Below are positions 52,031-60,125 of a stretch of 64,000 bases of DNA, one piece after another. The position numbers and the translations under genes were made by a program. This DNA comes from Oceanispirochaeta sp963676905. GTDB taxonomy: Bacteria > Spirochaetota > Spirochaetia > DSM-2461. The stretch spans positions 2,790,001 to 2,854,000 of the forward strand of contig CAXXVE010000001.1 of NCBI GenBank assembly GCA_963676905.2, in the 5' to 3' direction. The notes below the pieces were generated by a model that saw only the letters and a list, made by a program, of their open reading frames with translations, had not been told where the DNA came from and searched no databases. Numbering within the stretch: the first letter of the stretch is position 1; each line of letters opens with the position of its first letter.

Positions 52031-53530
52031 ATGTCCTCAAATAATAAACAACATGGAAAGACAATCGCTGTAGCTTTTTTCAGTACAATTGCAGGATTTG
52101 CTCTCTGCTTGATGTTATATTCATTTCTCCCCTCCAGAATGGCACCTGTCCAGTCTGTGATGGCGGCTCCCAATGAGAGTGAAGTCACTACAATGGAAAA
52201 CTTCCAGAACTCATTCAGGAAGGTTGCGGCGGAATCACTGCCATGGGTTGTAGAAATTGATGTGGTTGAAGTTACAACCAGATCTACCACACCCTTTGGA
52301 AACGGAGCACCCTGGAACTTTTTCTTTGGTAATCCCCAGGGAGGAGAAGAAGAGGGTGAGAGCGCAGAACGCGAGTACAAGACTCCCGGTCTGGGCTCCG
52401 GTTTTATCGTTGAGAGAGACGGTGATACCTACTATGTGGTCACAAACAACCATGTAGCCGGTACTGCGGATGAGATCTCTATCAAAATGGATAACGGTGA
52501 TGAATATGAAGCCGAGCTTGTAGGAGCCGATGAAAGAAAAGACCTGGCTCTGTTGAAGTTTACAACAGAAGACAATCTCCCTGTGGCCACTCTGGGTGAC
52601 TCGGACGGCCTCTTTGTGGGCGACTGGGTTCTGGCTATCGGAAGCCCCTTCGGATACAAATCTTCCGTATCCGCAGGTATAATCAGCGCCCTGGGCCGTC
52701 AGAACGGACCCGACGGCAATATAAATGATTTTATTCAGACCGATGCCGCCATCAATCAGGGCAACTCCGGAGGCCCCCTTGTAAACATGATGGGAGAGGT
52801 TGTGGGGATCAATACATGGATCACAACATCCACCGGCGGCAGTATAGGCCTTGGATTCAGCATTCCCATAAACAATGTGAAACAGACAGTCCGTGACTTT
52901 ATCGACAAGGGTGAAGTGCAGTACGGATGGCTTGGAGTCAGTATCGGTGACCTGCCCGAAGAAATGGCAAACTCTCTTGAGATCAACGAGAAGAAGGGTG
53001 CATTTGTCTATCAGGTCTTTACCAACTCACCTGCCGATGAAGGCGGCATACAGTCCGGAGACTACATCCTCTCCCTGAATGGCGTAGAGGCCATGGACCG
53101 GAATCATCTTACAAGGATGATAGGGGACATGCGTCCCGGTGAGCGTGCTGAGTTTGTACTGATCCGTGAGGGACAGAAAATGTCAGTTACCGTCAGAATC
53201 AAGGCACGGGCTGCCGAAGAGGATGTGAAGAAGATGAACAACCAGGCCTGGCCGGGTGTGTCTGTATTCCCCCTTATAGACAGCCTGCGGGAGCGGTTGA
53301 GTCTTGAAGATGATGTTCAGGGTGTGTTTGTAGCGGAAGTCTATCCCAAGACTACCATGCAGGTAGCCGGTCTTCAGTCCGGAGATATTATCACAGGTAT
53401 CAATGGTGAGGATGTAGAGAGCATGCAGGACTTCTACGCAGCCATAGGCAGCATCGGCCGGGAGAAATTCTATATCAGCTTCCTCAGAGAGGGACATGAG
53501 ATGGAAACACCCCGGATCAGAAAAAACTAG
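52031..53530 (+). CDS. HtrA/DegP-family serine protease with two PDZ domains
   Basis: ATG 52031 is preceded by TAGGAG; GTG 52022 is an alternative. The 499-residue protein has an N-terminal anchor (IAVAFFSTIAGFALCLML), a protease domain with His near 141 (NNHVAG), Asp near 171 (RKDLALLKF) and Ser near 245 (NQGNSGGPL), then two PDZ domains (YGWLGVSIGDLPEEMA, GDYILSLNGVEAMD; AGLQSGDIITGINGEDVES). This DegQ-like architecture suits a periplasmic quality-control protease. It is followed by a strong terminator. Confidence 0.94.
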   Translation: MSSNNKQHGKTIAVAFFSTIAGFALCLMLYSFLPSRMAPVQSVMAAPNESEVTTMENFQNSFRKVAAESLPWVVEIDVVEVTTRSTTPFGNGAPWNFFFGNPQGGEEEGESAEREYKTPGLGSGFIVERDGDTYYVVTNNHVAGTADEISIKMDNGDEYEAELVGADERKDLALLKFTTEDNLPVATLGDSDGLFVGDWVLAIGSPFGYKSSVSAGIISALGRQNGPDGNINDFIQTDAAINQGNSGGPLVNMMGEVVGINTWITTSTGGSIGLGFSIPINNVKQTVRDFIDKGEVQYGWLGVSIGDLPEEMANSLEINEKKGAFVYQVFTNSPADEGGIQSGDYILSLNGVEAMDRNHLTRMIGDMRPGERAEFVLIREGQKMSVTVRIKARAAEEDVKKMNNQAWPGVSVFPLIDSLRERLSLEDDVQGVFVAEVYPKTTMQVAGLQSGDIITGINGEDVESMQDFYAAIGSIGREKFYISFLREGHEMETPRIRKN

Positions 53531-53549
53531 TACCCCCGCGGTTTAAATG

Positions 53550-53585
53550 ACTCCCGCCATACAACATGGCGGGAGTTCTTATTTA
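53550..53585 (+). terminator. Rho-independent terminator after the two-PDZ HtrA gene
   Basis: ACTCCCGCCAT (53550-53560), loop acaac, ATGGCGGGAGT (53566-53576), then TCTTATTTAT. An 11-base perfect stem. Confidence 0.88.
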
Positions 53586-53663
53586 TAATCCTCTACCCTG
53601 CGGGGTATCGGCTGAAAGATGAGGGGCTGCAGTGTTCCGGTAAAAGTTTCTGAGAGAGAGTTC

Positions 53664-53693
53664 TTTAAATTATTCTGAGTTCCGGTGTATTAT
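53664..53693 (+). promoter_or_regulatory. Candidate promoter of the nickel/NPN operon
   Basis: TTTAAA (53664-53669), 18-base spacer, TATTAT (53688-53693). A plausible start is near 53700, inside the left arm of the inverted repeat that follows. No cobalamin riboswitch or NikR box is recognised in this region. Confidence 0.4.
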
Positions 53694-53741
53694 TGCAGAA
53701 GCAAATCTGAAATGGCGAAAACAGGAGGATTTGCATCTGCA
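53694..53741 (+). promoter_or_regulatory. 14-base inverted repeat in the leader of the nickel/NPN operon
   Basis: TGCAGAAGCAAATC (53694-53707) and GATTTGCATCTGCA (53728-53741) are inverted with one mismatch and a 20-base spacer. They begin directly after the candidate -10. The spacer holds an ACAGGAGG motif. It may be a DNA operator of a metal regulator or an RNA stem-loop that presents or hides this motif. Confidence 0.6.
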
Positions 53742-53761
53742 TAAAATCAAGTGGAGAGTAT

Positions 53762-54175
53762 ATGAACATTGCAGTGATTGATGGACAGGGAGGAGGAATC
53801 GGAAGGAATCTGATTCTGAACCTGAAACAGAATCTCCCCGAATCCGTAAATATTATTGCTCTGGGTACAAACGCACTGGCCACTTCTTCCATGATGAAGG
53901 CAGGAGCAGATGATGGTGCCACAGGGGAGAACGCCATAAAGTTTATGGTGCCCAAGGTAGATCTGATTGTAGGACCCATCGGTATTATTGTCGGGAACTC
54001 CATGCTTGGCGAATTGACTCCGGTAATGGCAGAAGCCATTGGGAGCAGTCCATGCAGAAAGATTCTGATTCCTGTTCAGAAGTGTAATATCTCCATTGCC
54101 GGAAGTGAAAACAAAGGAATGCAGATTTTAGTGGATGATCTTGTGAAAGAGGTGAAAGACATTATCTCCCCCTGA
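53762..54175 (+). CDS. DUF3842 protein, first gene of the nickel/NPN operon
   Basis: This 137-residue protein starts MNIAVIDGQGGGIGRNL, a Rossmann-like loop, followed by NIIALGTNALATSSMMKAGADDGATGENAI, VPKVDLIVGPIGIIVGNSMLGELTP and ILIPVQKCNI. The pattern is that of DUF3842, function unknown. Placement as first gene before the Ni/Co importer and LarE-C-B suggests a job in nickel handling or NPN synthesis. No membrane helix or signal. Ribosome site GGAGAG ahead of ATG 53762. Confidence 0.82.
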   Translation: MNIAVIDGQGGGIGRNLILNLKQNLPESVNIIALGTNALATSSMMKAGADDGATGENAIKFMVPKVDLIVGPIGIIVGNSMLGELTPVMAEAIGSSPCRKILIPVQKCNISIAGSENKGMQILVDDLVKEVKDIISP

Positions 54176-54195
54176 TCATATTCTGAAAGATCAAT

Positions 54196-54275
54196 GAATC
54201 CAGGAAGGATTCCTTTTCGAACAAACAAATAACTTACATAAGCGGATTCATCTGAAATACCAGGAAGGTATTCAG
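54196..54275 (+). promoter_or_regulatory. Twin hairpins with identical CC-AGGAA-GG loops ahead of cbiM
   Basis: Hairpin A (54196-54212): GAATCC, loop AGGAA, GGATTC. Hairpin B (54252-54275): CTGAA-a-TACC, loop AGGAA, GGTA-TTCAG. The loop and its closing C-C/G-G are the same in both while the stems differ, so the loop sequence is what is conserved. GGA in a hairpin loop is the known mark of CsrA/RsmA sites. The second lies 27 bases before the cbiM start. Confidence 0.55.
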
Positions 54276-54301
54276 AGGTGTTGAAGCGAAAAGGAAATCT
54301 C

Positions 54302-55321
54302 ATGCATATGGCTGACGCTTTTCTGTCCCCTGCAGTCGGGGGAGGAATGTGGGCTCTGTCTGCTGCCGCAGTTGGAGTATCGATTCGAAAAAACAGGAAG
54401 ATCTCCGGAGAATCCAACAGGATTGTTTCGTTGACTGCTGTTTCCGCGGCATTTATATTTGCCGCCCAGATGATCAATTTTACTATTCCCGGTACCGGTT
54501 CCAGCGGACACATTGCCGGCGCTCTGTTTCTATCCATACTTCTGGGGCCCTATCTCTCTTTTCTTGCTATGGCAGCAATACTTCTGATTCAGGCCCTCTT
54601 CTTTGCCGATGGGGGAATCCTTGCCTATGGGGCGAATCTCTTCAATATGGCCTTCTTTACAAATTTCATTGCCTATCCTCTTATCTACAGGACAATGACC
54701 CGCAAGAATAAATCAGGGAAAAATCTTTATGCGGCCTGTATTCTGAGTTCCGTAGCAGGGCTCCAGATGGGAGCCTTTGCCGTAGTGCTTCAGACTCTGG
54801 TATCAGGTAGAGTAGATATGCCTTTTTCAGCCTTTACCGTACTTATGCAGTCCATTCATCTGGCCATCGGTATAATCGAGGGAATGATTACGGCGGTGCT
54901 TGTCTCCTATCTCTTCCGTCACGCTCCCGATATCATTGATTCCAGCCCCGGCAGGGACGCCGGCGGCGGAGTAAAGGCCGCCGGTCTGATAGGGGGAGCC
55001 GCTTTCTTCTGCGGAGCTGTGTTATCCCTTTTCGCCTCCTCTCACCCCGACGGGCTGGAATGGTCTATTGAGCATGCTGATCTCGTACCGGCTGCAGAAA
55101 CCGCGACGGACAGATTTCATCAGGGAGCCGAGGCTCTGCAGCAGAAGTTTTCATTTCTCCCGGATTACGGATTCAGTTTTAATGCCGAAGGCTTTCTGGG
55201 TACTGCAGGTACGGCAGTGGCCGGGATCGCGGGAGTTGTTCTTACGGCCGCTGTTCTCTATTTTCTGACTGCTGGGCTTCTGTCACGCAGATCCGCCGCA
55301 GGAAGGAAGGACGCTGAATGA
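54302..55321 (+). CDS. cbiM: ECF transporter S component CbiM/NikM fused to a PDGLE (CbiN/NikN-like) domain
   Basis: Start ATG 54302 gives MHMADAFLSPAVGG: family members need Met-His at the very N-terminus to hold the metal, so the upstream ATG 54278 is rejected. The 339-residue protein has about six helices of the CbiM type (residues 1-220), then a PDGLEWSIEHA motif near 246 and a last helix, the PDGLE domain that replaces CbiN/NikN. Neighbouring larE, larC, larB point to nickel, as in LarMN, rather than cobalt. A 126-base leader with two hairpins precedes it. Confidence 0.9.
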   Translation: MHMADAFLSPAVGGGMWALSAAAVGVSIRKNRKISGESNRIVSLTAVSAAFIFAAQMINFTIPGTGSSGHIAGALFLSILLGPYLSFLAMAAILLIQALFFADGGILAYGANLFNMAFFTNFIAYPLIYRTMTRKNKSGKNLYAACILSSVAGLQMGAFAVVLQTLVSGRVDMPFSAFTVLMQSIHLAIGIIEGMITAVLVSYLFRHAPDIIDSSPGRDAGGGVKAAGLIGGAAFFCGAVLSLFASSHPDGLEWSIEHADLVPAAETATDRFHQGAEALQQKFSFLPDYGFSFNAEGFLGTAGTAVAGIAGVVLTAAVLYFLTAGLLSRRSAAGRKDAE

Positions 55322-56103
55322 CTGGAGCGGGAACACAGTTTCTGCTGGAGCACAAAAGTGATAACCCGTCACCACTGCAAAGAATATCCGCCACTGCTCA
55401 GCTTATCTCACTGCTTGCAGTTCTGATCTCTCTGGTCTCCTTCGGCAAGTATGAGGTCCTGAGGCTCCTTCCCTTCGGTGTGTATCCAATTATCATGATA
55501 AGTGCCGGGAAGCTCTCACCGGGCCCGGTTTTCAGGATCTACCTGACAGTCCTGCCCCTCTTCTTCTGCTTCTTTCTTTCCAGTCTGATTTTCGGAAAGG
55601 AGACGCTGCTCCTCTTTGACAGGTACAGAGTCAGGGGGAGCTTTGTCTCGGGTTCGGCACTCCTTGTGAAGGGGACTCTTACTATTCTATCTGTCCTCTC
55701 TCTTGTCTCCCTCAAGGGGTTTACAGGGCTCCTGGGAGCCATGAAGAAACTCAGGATACCGGAGTTTTTTATTCTGGTTCTGGCTATGATGGTCCGTTAT
55801 ATCTCCATCATGGTTGAGGAAGCTGTGATCATTACACGGGCTTATCAGCTCAGGGCTCCAGCCCGCAAGGGAGTCTACTGGAGAGACTGGGGCCCCATGG
55901 GCGGGCAGTGGTTTATAAGAACCTTCCGCCGGGGAGAACGGATACGCTGCGCCATGGATCTCAGGGGAGGGGATAGTGAACACACAAATGCGGGATACAC
56001 TGAAAAAATCGGGAAAAAAGATCTTCTCTGGACTGTCTCCTGGATCGGGTTCTGTCTTCTCTTTTGCGGATTATCACCCCTGTACCGCGGAGGAGTACTG
56101 TAA
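55318..56103 (+). CDS. cbiQ: ECF transporter transmembrane (T) component CbiQ
   Basis: This 261-residue membrane protein has about five helices and the T-component coupling motifs in AYQLRAPARKG (A-x-x-x-R type) and the second helix-loop RGERIRCAMDLRG. It couples the CbiM metal carrier to the CbiO ATPase. It starts in an ATGA overlap with cbiM and ends in a TAATG overlap with cbiO. Confidence 0.9.
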   Translation: MTGAGTQFLLEHKSDNPSPLQRISATAQLISLLAVLISLVSFGKYEVLRLLPFGVYPIIMISAGKLSPGPVFRIYLTVLPLFFCFFLSSLIFGKETLLLFDRYRVRGSFVSGSALLVKGTLTILSVLSLVSLKGFTGLLGAMKKLRIPEFFILVLAMMVRYISIMVEEAVIITRAYQLRAPARKGVYWRDWGPMGGQWFIRTFRRGERIRCAMDLRGGDSEHTNAGYTEKIGKKDLLWTVSWIGFCLLFCGLSPLYRGGVL

Positions 56104-56888
56104 TGGGAACCATGCTGAATATTAACGGTCTCCACTATCAGTACCCCGGTAGTGAATCGGGAATAAGGGGGATAGATTTCAAACTCGGGAGGGGAGAGAA
56201 GCACGGCATTATCGGGGCCAACGGCGCAGGGAAATCCACTCTTCTGCAGTTGATTACAGGGATTATCAAGGCTGACAGGGGAGATATCGAAATCCTTGAT
56301 ACCCCTTTGAACAGGAAAAGCCTTCAGGAGCTGCGCGGTAAAACAGGTCTCCTCTTTCAGAGCTCCGATGATCAGCTGTTTTCCCTCACAATACGAGACG
56401 ATGTCTGTTTCGGTCCCCGGAACATGGGGCTGACTCCGGAAGAGGTGGACAGAAGAACAGAGGAAGCACTGATTGAAACCGGAATCCCCCATCTGGCTGA
56501 CAGAGCCCCCCATACGCTTTCGGGGGGGGAGAAAAAATCGGCGGCCCTGGCCTCCATTCTGAGCATGGACCCCGAACTGCTCCTTCTGGATGAACCCACA
56601 GCAGGTCTTGATCCCCGTTCCCGCAGGTCTCTTTCAGGCATTCTGAACAGGCTGGATCACTCAATGATGATTGTGTCCCACGATTTGGACTTTATACTGG
56701 ACAGCTGTTCCAAAGTATCCATTCTGCATGAAGGACGTATCGTCATAACCGGGGATGCGGAGGAGATCCTTACAGATAGAATCCTTCTGGAAGAGTTTGG
56801 TCTGGAGCTCCCTCTGCAGTTTCAAAGATGTGATGCATGCAGATCAAACACAATGCCGTCAAACGGAAATGCTCGGGACGGTAAATAA
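56103..56888 (+). CDS. cbiO: ECF transporter ATPase CbiO
   Basis: Start ATG 56103 overlaps the cbiQ stop; upstream in-frame starts lie inside cbiQ. The 261-residue ABC ATPase has Walker A GANGAGKST near 38, Q-loop GLLFQSSDDQLFSLT near 82, signature LSGGEKKSAALA near 139, Walker B LLLDEPTAGLDP and the switch His (MIVSHDLDF). It powers Ni2+/Co2+ uptake through CbiMQ. The last 15 residues contain two cysteines (CDACRSN). Confidence 0.93.
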   Translation: MGTMLNINGLHYQYPGSESGIRGIDFKLGRGEKHGIIGANGAGKSTLLQLITGIIKADRGDIEILDTPLNRKSLQELRGKTGLLFQSSDDQLFSLTIRDDVCFGPRNMGLTPEEVDRRTEEALIETGIPHLADRAPHTLSGGEKKSAALASILSMDPELLLLDEPTAGLDPRSRRSLSGILNRLDHSMMIVSHDLDFILDSCSKVSILHEGRIVITGDAEEILTDRILLEEFGLELPLQFQRCDACRSNTMPSNGNARDGK

Positions 56889-56904
56889 CTTTTAAGGAAA
56901 TCAA

Positions 56905-57723
56905 ATGGAATATAAAAACAAATATGAAAGACTTGTTGAAAATATAAGGCAATATCCCTCGGCGGCTGTCGCATTCTCAGGCGGAGTGGACAGCACACTC
57001 CTCTGCAAGGCTGCTGCTGATGCCCTGGGTGAAGACGCTAAGGCTTTTACAATCTTCTCACCCTTTATCCCGTTACGGGAAAGAGAGCTTTCAAAGAAGA
57101 TGGCAAGGGAAATCGGTATTGATCATACCATCATTGAAGTCGCAGATATGGACTCCCATGTGCTAAGCAATCCTGTTGACCGCTGTTATCACTGTAAGAA
57201 GGCTGTTTTCGGCAGGATCTCTGAGGAAGCCCGCACTGCGGGTATGGAGTACCTTTTCGACGGTTCCAATGTGGATGACCTGAAAGACTACAGACCCGGA
57301 ATGAAGGCTCTGGAGGAGATGGATGTCTGCAGTCCTTTAAGGGACTCAGGATTGACCAAGGATGATATCCGTGGGATTTCAAAGCTCCTTGGCCTGGAAA
57401 CCTGGAGCATCCCGGCCTATGCCTGTCTTGCTTCGAGAATCCCCTACGGCACGGTGATTACAGATGAAAACCTGAGGATGGTGGAGGCGGGTGAAGATGT
57501 CCTTCATCGCTTGGGTATGGAGCAGGTTCGACTGCGGCATCACGGCGATATAGCCAGAATTGAGGCCGGACCTGATGAAATGGAGAAGCTGCTCAAGGAG
57601 GAAGTCCGTCTGGAAGTCTCAAAAGAGCTGAAGGGTATCGGCTATATCTATGTCTGTATGGAACTTGAAGGATACAGAATGGGAAGTCTCAATGTATTTG
57701 AAGAGGAAGGAAGTAATGAGTAG
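56905..57723 (+). CDS. larE: LarE: ATP-dependent sacrificial sulfur transferase for NPN cofactor
   Basis: LarE activates and inserts sulfur into pyridinium-3,5-biscarboxylic acid mononucleotide. The 272-residue PP-loop protein has FSGGVDSTLL near 25-34, the adenylation region, and the CLASRIPYG segment with the cysteine (about 174) that in Lactobacillus LarE gives up its sulfur. A further RCYHCKKA pair (about 92-95) suggests a cluster-type LarE in which three cysteines hold a [4Fe-4S] centre and sulfur is recycled; this is inferred. Ribosome site AAGGAAA. Overlaps larC by 8 bases. Confidence 0.92.
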   Translation: MEYKNKYERLVENIRQYPSAAVAFSGGVDSTLLCKAAADALGEDAKAFTIFSPFIPLRERELSKKMAREIGIDHTIIEVADMDSHVLSNPVDRCYHCKKAVFGRISEEARTAGMEYLFDGSNVDDLKDYRPGMKALEEMDVCSPLRDSGLTKDDIRGISKLLGLETWSIPAYACLASRIPYGTVITDENLRMVEAGEDVLHRLGMEQVRLRHHGDIARIEAGPDEMEKLLKEEVRLEVSKELKGIGYIYVCMELEGYRMGSLNVFEEEGSNE

Positions 57724-59059
57724 GAATATACTGTATTTTGACTGTTTTTCGGGAATCTCCGGAGACATGACCATGTCGGCTCTTGTGAATCTGGGAGTGC
57801 CCAGGGAGTATCTGCTTAAGGAGCTTGAGAAGCTGCCCCTTGATGGTTACAGAATTGAGTTCAAGGAAGATCAGAAGATGGGGATCTGGGGGCTGCGGGC
57901 CGACGTCATTCTTGATGACCACAGCCACGACCACAGCCACGACCACAGCCACGACCACAGCCACGACCACAGCCACGACCACAGCCACGACCACAGCCAC
58001 GACCATAACCACGACCATAACCACGACCATAGCCACGATCATAACCACGATCATAACCACGATCATAACCACGATCATAGCCACGACCACAGCCACGACC
58101 ACAGGAACTTCGCCGATATTAAGGCCCTCTTCGCCCAGTCTGAACTGTCTGACAAGGTTATAGAAAAGGCCCTTGCCATATTTTCCCTTGTGGCTGACGC
58201 GGAAGGAAAAATCCATAACAAACCTGCCTATGAGGTTCACTTTCATGAGGTTGGAGCTGTGGACTCCATCGTGGATATTGCGGCAGCGGCTATCTGCCTT
58301 GACTACCTGAATCCTGATGCGGTTTACTGCTCCTCGGTAGAGCTTGGCGGGGGATTTGTGAAATGCGCCCATGGCCTTATGCCCGTCCCGGCTCCGGCAA
58401 CTCTTGAAATCCTGAAAGGGGTGCCAGTGAAAACAGGCGCCGTTCCCTTCGAAACCACCACACCCACAGGAGCAGCCATCCTGGCGGCATCGGTCGACAG
58501 GTTTTCAGACTCCCTTTCCCTGACTCCCGAAAAGACAGCCTATGGAATCGGTCACCGCGATACAGATATCCCAAATGTTCTTAGGGTTTCAATCCTGAAA
58601 GAGAATGAAGAGTCAATCGAGGATAATGCCATCGAAGCGGTTCTGATGGACTGCAATATTGATGATATGAATCCCGAACTCTATGCCCCCTTTCTTGAAA
58701 AGCTCTTTGAAGCCGGGGTTTATGATGCCTATATGGTTCCCATCATCATGAAGAAGGGACGTCCTGCGGTAAAACTGACTATTCTTGCACCGGTTGACCT
58801 CGAGTCCCTCGTGGGAAATATGATCCTTACAGAGACAAGCAGTTTCGGTTATAGGACAAGCAGGGTCAAGAAGCAGAATCTGGAGAGAAAAACAGAGACC
58901 CGCAGTACATCCATGGGAGCCGTCAGGGTGAAGACTCTCTATTCTAAAGATAAAAAAATCAAGTCCAAACTGGAGTTTGAAGACTGCCTGAAAATTTCAA
59001 AAGAGAAAAATATGCCTCTGCCGGAAGTTTACAGGCTTCTTTCGGGAGAACTGCTGTGA
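57716..59059 (+). CDS. larC: LarC: CTP-dependent nickel insertase with long His-rich repeat
   Basis: LarC inserts nickel to finish the NPN cofactor. Start ATG 57716 (MSRNILYFDCFSGISGDM) overlaps larE; an upstream start at 57650 would extend into it. The 447-residue protein is one unbroken frame, unlike the larC1/larC2 frameshifted pair of Lactobacillus. Between the first strand block and EVHFHEVGAVDSIVDI lies a 62-residue insert (residues 68-129) of 15.5 Asp-His-Ser/Asn-His units with 31 histidines, a likely nickel store. The C-terminal half has ETSSFGYR and RKTETRSTSMG. Confidence 0.93.
   Translation: MSRNILYFDCFSGISGDMTMSALVNLGVPREYLLKELEKLPLDGYRIEFKEDQKMGIWGLRADVILDDHSHDHSHDHSHDHSHDHSHDHSHDHSHDHNHDHNHDHSHDHNHDHNHDHNHDHSHDHSHDHRNFADIKALFAQSELSDKVIEKALAIFSLVADAEGKIHNKPAYEVHFHEVGAVDSIVDIAAAAICLDYLNPDAVYCSSVELGGGFVKCAHGLMPVPAPATLEILKGVPVKTGAVPFETTTPTGAAILAASVDRFSDSLSLTPEKTAYGIGHRDTDIPNVLRVSILKENEESIEDNAIEAVLMDCNIDDMNPELYAPFLEKLFEAGVYDAYMVPIIMKKGRPAVKLTILAPVDLESLVGNMILTETSSFGYRTSRVKKQNLERKTETRSTSMGAVRVKTLYSKDKKIKSKLEFEDCLKISKEKNMPLPEVYRLLSGELL
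57917..58102 (+). repeat. 12-base tandem repeat coding the LarC histidine tract
   Basis: Fifteen and a half copies of gac-cac-agc-cac (or with aac in the third codon, and cat/gat variants). Units 1-7 are nearly identical at the base level; units 8-13 carry aac and cat changes and are more diverged. All unit lengths are multiples of 12, so copy changes keep the frame. Confidence 0.95.
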
Positions 59060-59805
59060 CCGAAGATACAATTCTTGGAATCCTTGATTCATATAAACAG
59101 GGTGATCTGAATAAGGATGAAGCCCTCAAGGTACTGAAAGAGCTTCCCTTCAAAGACTTGGGATATGCTCTCCTTGATAACCACAGAGCCCTGAGGGTGG
59201 GGTACCCGGAGGTAATCTACTGCAGCGGCAAGTCAAATGACCAGCTGCGGGGAATCTTTTCCTACTTTATGGAGCAGGGGAGCCGCATACTGGGGACCAG
59301 AGCATCCCGGGAGCAGTTTGATTTTATCGCAGACCTGTCGGATAAACTGACCTATGACCCGGCTTCCAGAACTATTTCCCTTAACCGGGATGAAATCAGT
59401 GAAAAAACAGAGTCTTTTATAGCTGTTGTGACGGCAGGGACTTCGGATATTCCTGTTGCTGAAGAAGCTGCTGTTACAGCAGAGTTTTTCGGAAGCAAAG
59501 TGGAGCGGGTCTTTGATGTCGGTGTGGCAGGTATACACAGGCTTTTTAACAGGATTGACCTTATCAGAAGTGCTAAAGTCATCATTGTTGTAGCCGGTAT
59601 GGAAGGGGCTCTGGCAAGTGTTGTAGGGGGGCTGGTGAATGCACCTGTCATTGCTGTTCCCACAAGCGTGGGCTATGGAGCCAGTTTTGGAGGAGTGTCG
59701 GCCTTGCTGACGATGCTGAACAGCTGTGCTTCGGGAATTTCCGTTGTTAATATTGATAACGGTTTCGGAGCAGCATACCAGGCTGATATGATCAATAAAA
59801 TTTGA
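59056..59805 (+). CDS. larB: LarB: NaAD carboxylase/hydrolase for NPN cofactor
   Basis: LarB carboxylates the pyridinium ring of nicotinic acid adenine dinucleotide and releases AMP, the first step of NPN synthesis. GTG 59056 overlaps the larC stop. The 249-residue protein is PurE-like in its C-terminal half: VTAGTSDIPVAEEAAVTAEFFG near 125-146, VAGMEGALASVVGGLVNAPVIAVPTSVGYGASFGG near 177-211. The N-terminal half includes GYPEVIYCSGKS. The operon ends here; no clear terminator follows. Confidence 0.94.
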   Translation: MTEDTILGILDSYKQGDLNKDEALKVLKELPFKDLGYALLDNHRALRVGYPEVIYCSGKSNDQLRGIFSYFMEQGSRILGTRASREQFDFIADLSDKLTYDPASRTISLNRDEISEKTESFIAVVTAGTSDIPVAEEAAVTAEFFGSKVERVFDVGVAGIHRLFNRIDLIRSAKVIIVVAGMEGALASVVGGLVNAPVIAVPTSVGYGASFGGVSALLTMLNSCASGISVVNIDNGFGAAYQADMINKI

Positions 59806-60125
59806 TTTTATCCCTTTAATGCTCATAAGAGTACATCAGGAGAGACAGAGAGTAGTAACATAAACTGATAGTTAAGAGGTTTGTGTTATGAAATCTGTTT
59901 TTGTTGTAAAAAATTACAATCAGGTAAAAAGACTATAATCCATTCTTAAATTATGACTTTATTCACAGTTTAGAAGCGAATTTATTACTCAGGTCACTTG
60001 CGTTGAAGTTAAGTCTACCCTGTATCATTTTTCTAAAGGATGGGGATTTGATCTGTACGCTCTTTCTCGAGCAGGCTGCTTGCCGTATTGGCAGACAGAT
60101 CCGGAAATCAAGTGAGGAGTAAAAA
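59806..60125 (+). other. 320-base gap between larB and the DUF362 gene
   Basis: No gene is supported. It is more AT-rich than its neighbours. At 59888-59938 a 16-residue frame (MKSVFVVKNYNQVKRL) has AAGAGG about ten bases upstream; it may be a leader peptide or the remnant of a lost gene, and I would not call it a gene on this evidence. A small TGCC-gtatt-GGCA hairpin lies near 60081-60093. No riboswitch or terminator is recognised. The DUF362 ribosome site (GTGAGGAG) ends the gap. Confidence 0.4.

Noticed and set aside
53586..53663. Region before the nickel operon, checked for cobalamin or NiCo riboswitch.
   Set aside because: Only a small TACCC-tgcg-GGGTA hairpin; none of the known conserved cores is recognised by eye. 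A covariance-model search would be decisive.
57917..58102. Short regular repeats that could be mistaken for a CRISPR array.
   Set aside because: The 12-base units are contiguous with no spacers and lie in frame inside larC, coding an Asp-His-Ser/Asn-His tract.
57689..58372. 227-codon open frame antisense to larC, very Val-rich.
   Set aside because: It is the complement of the histidine repeat and has no family features.
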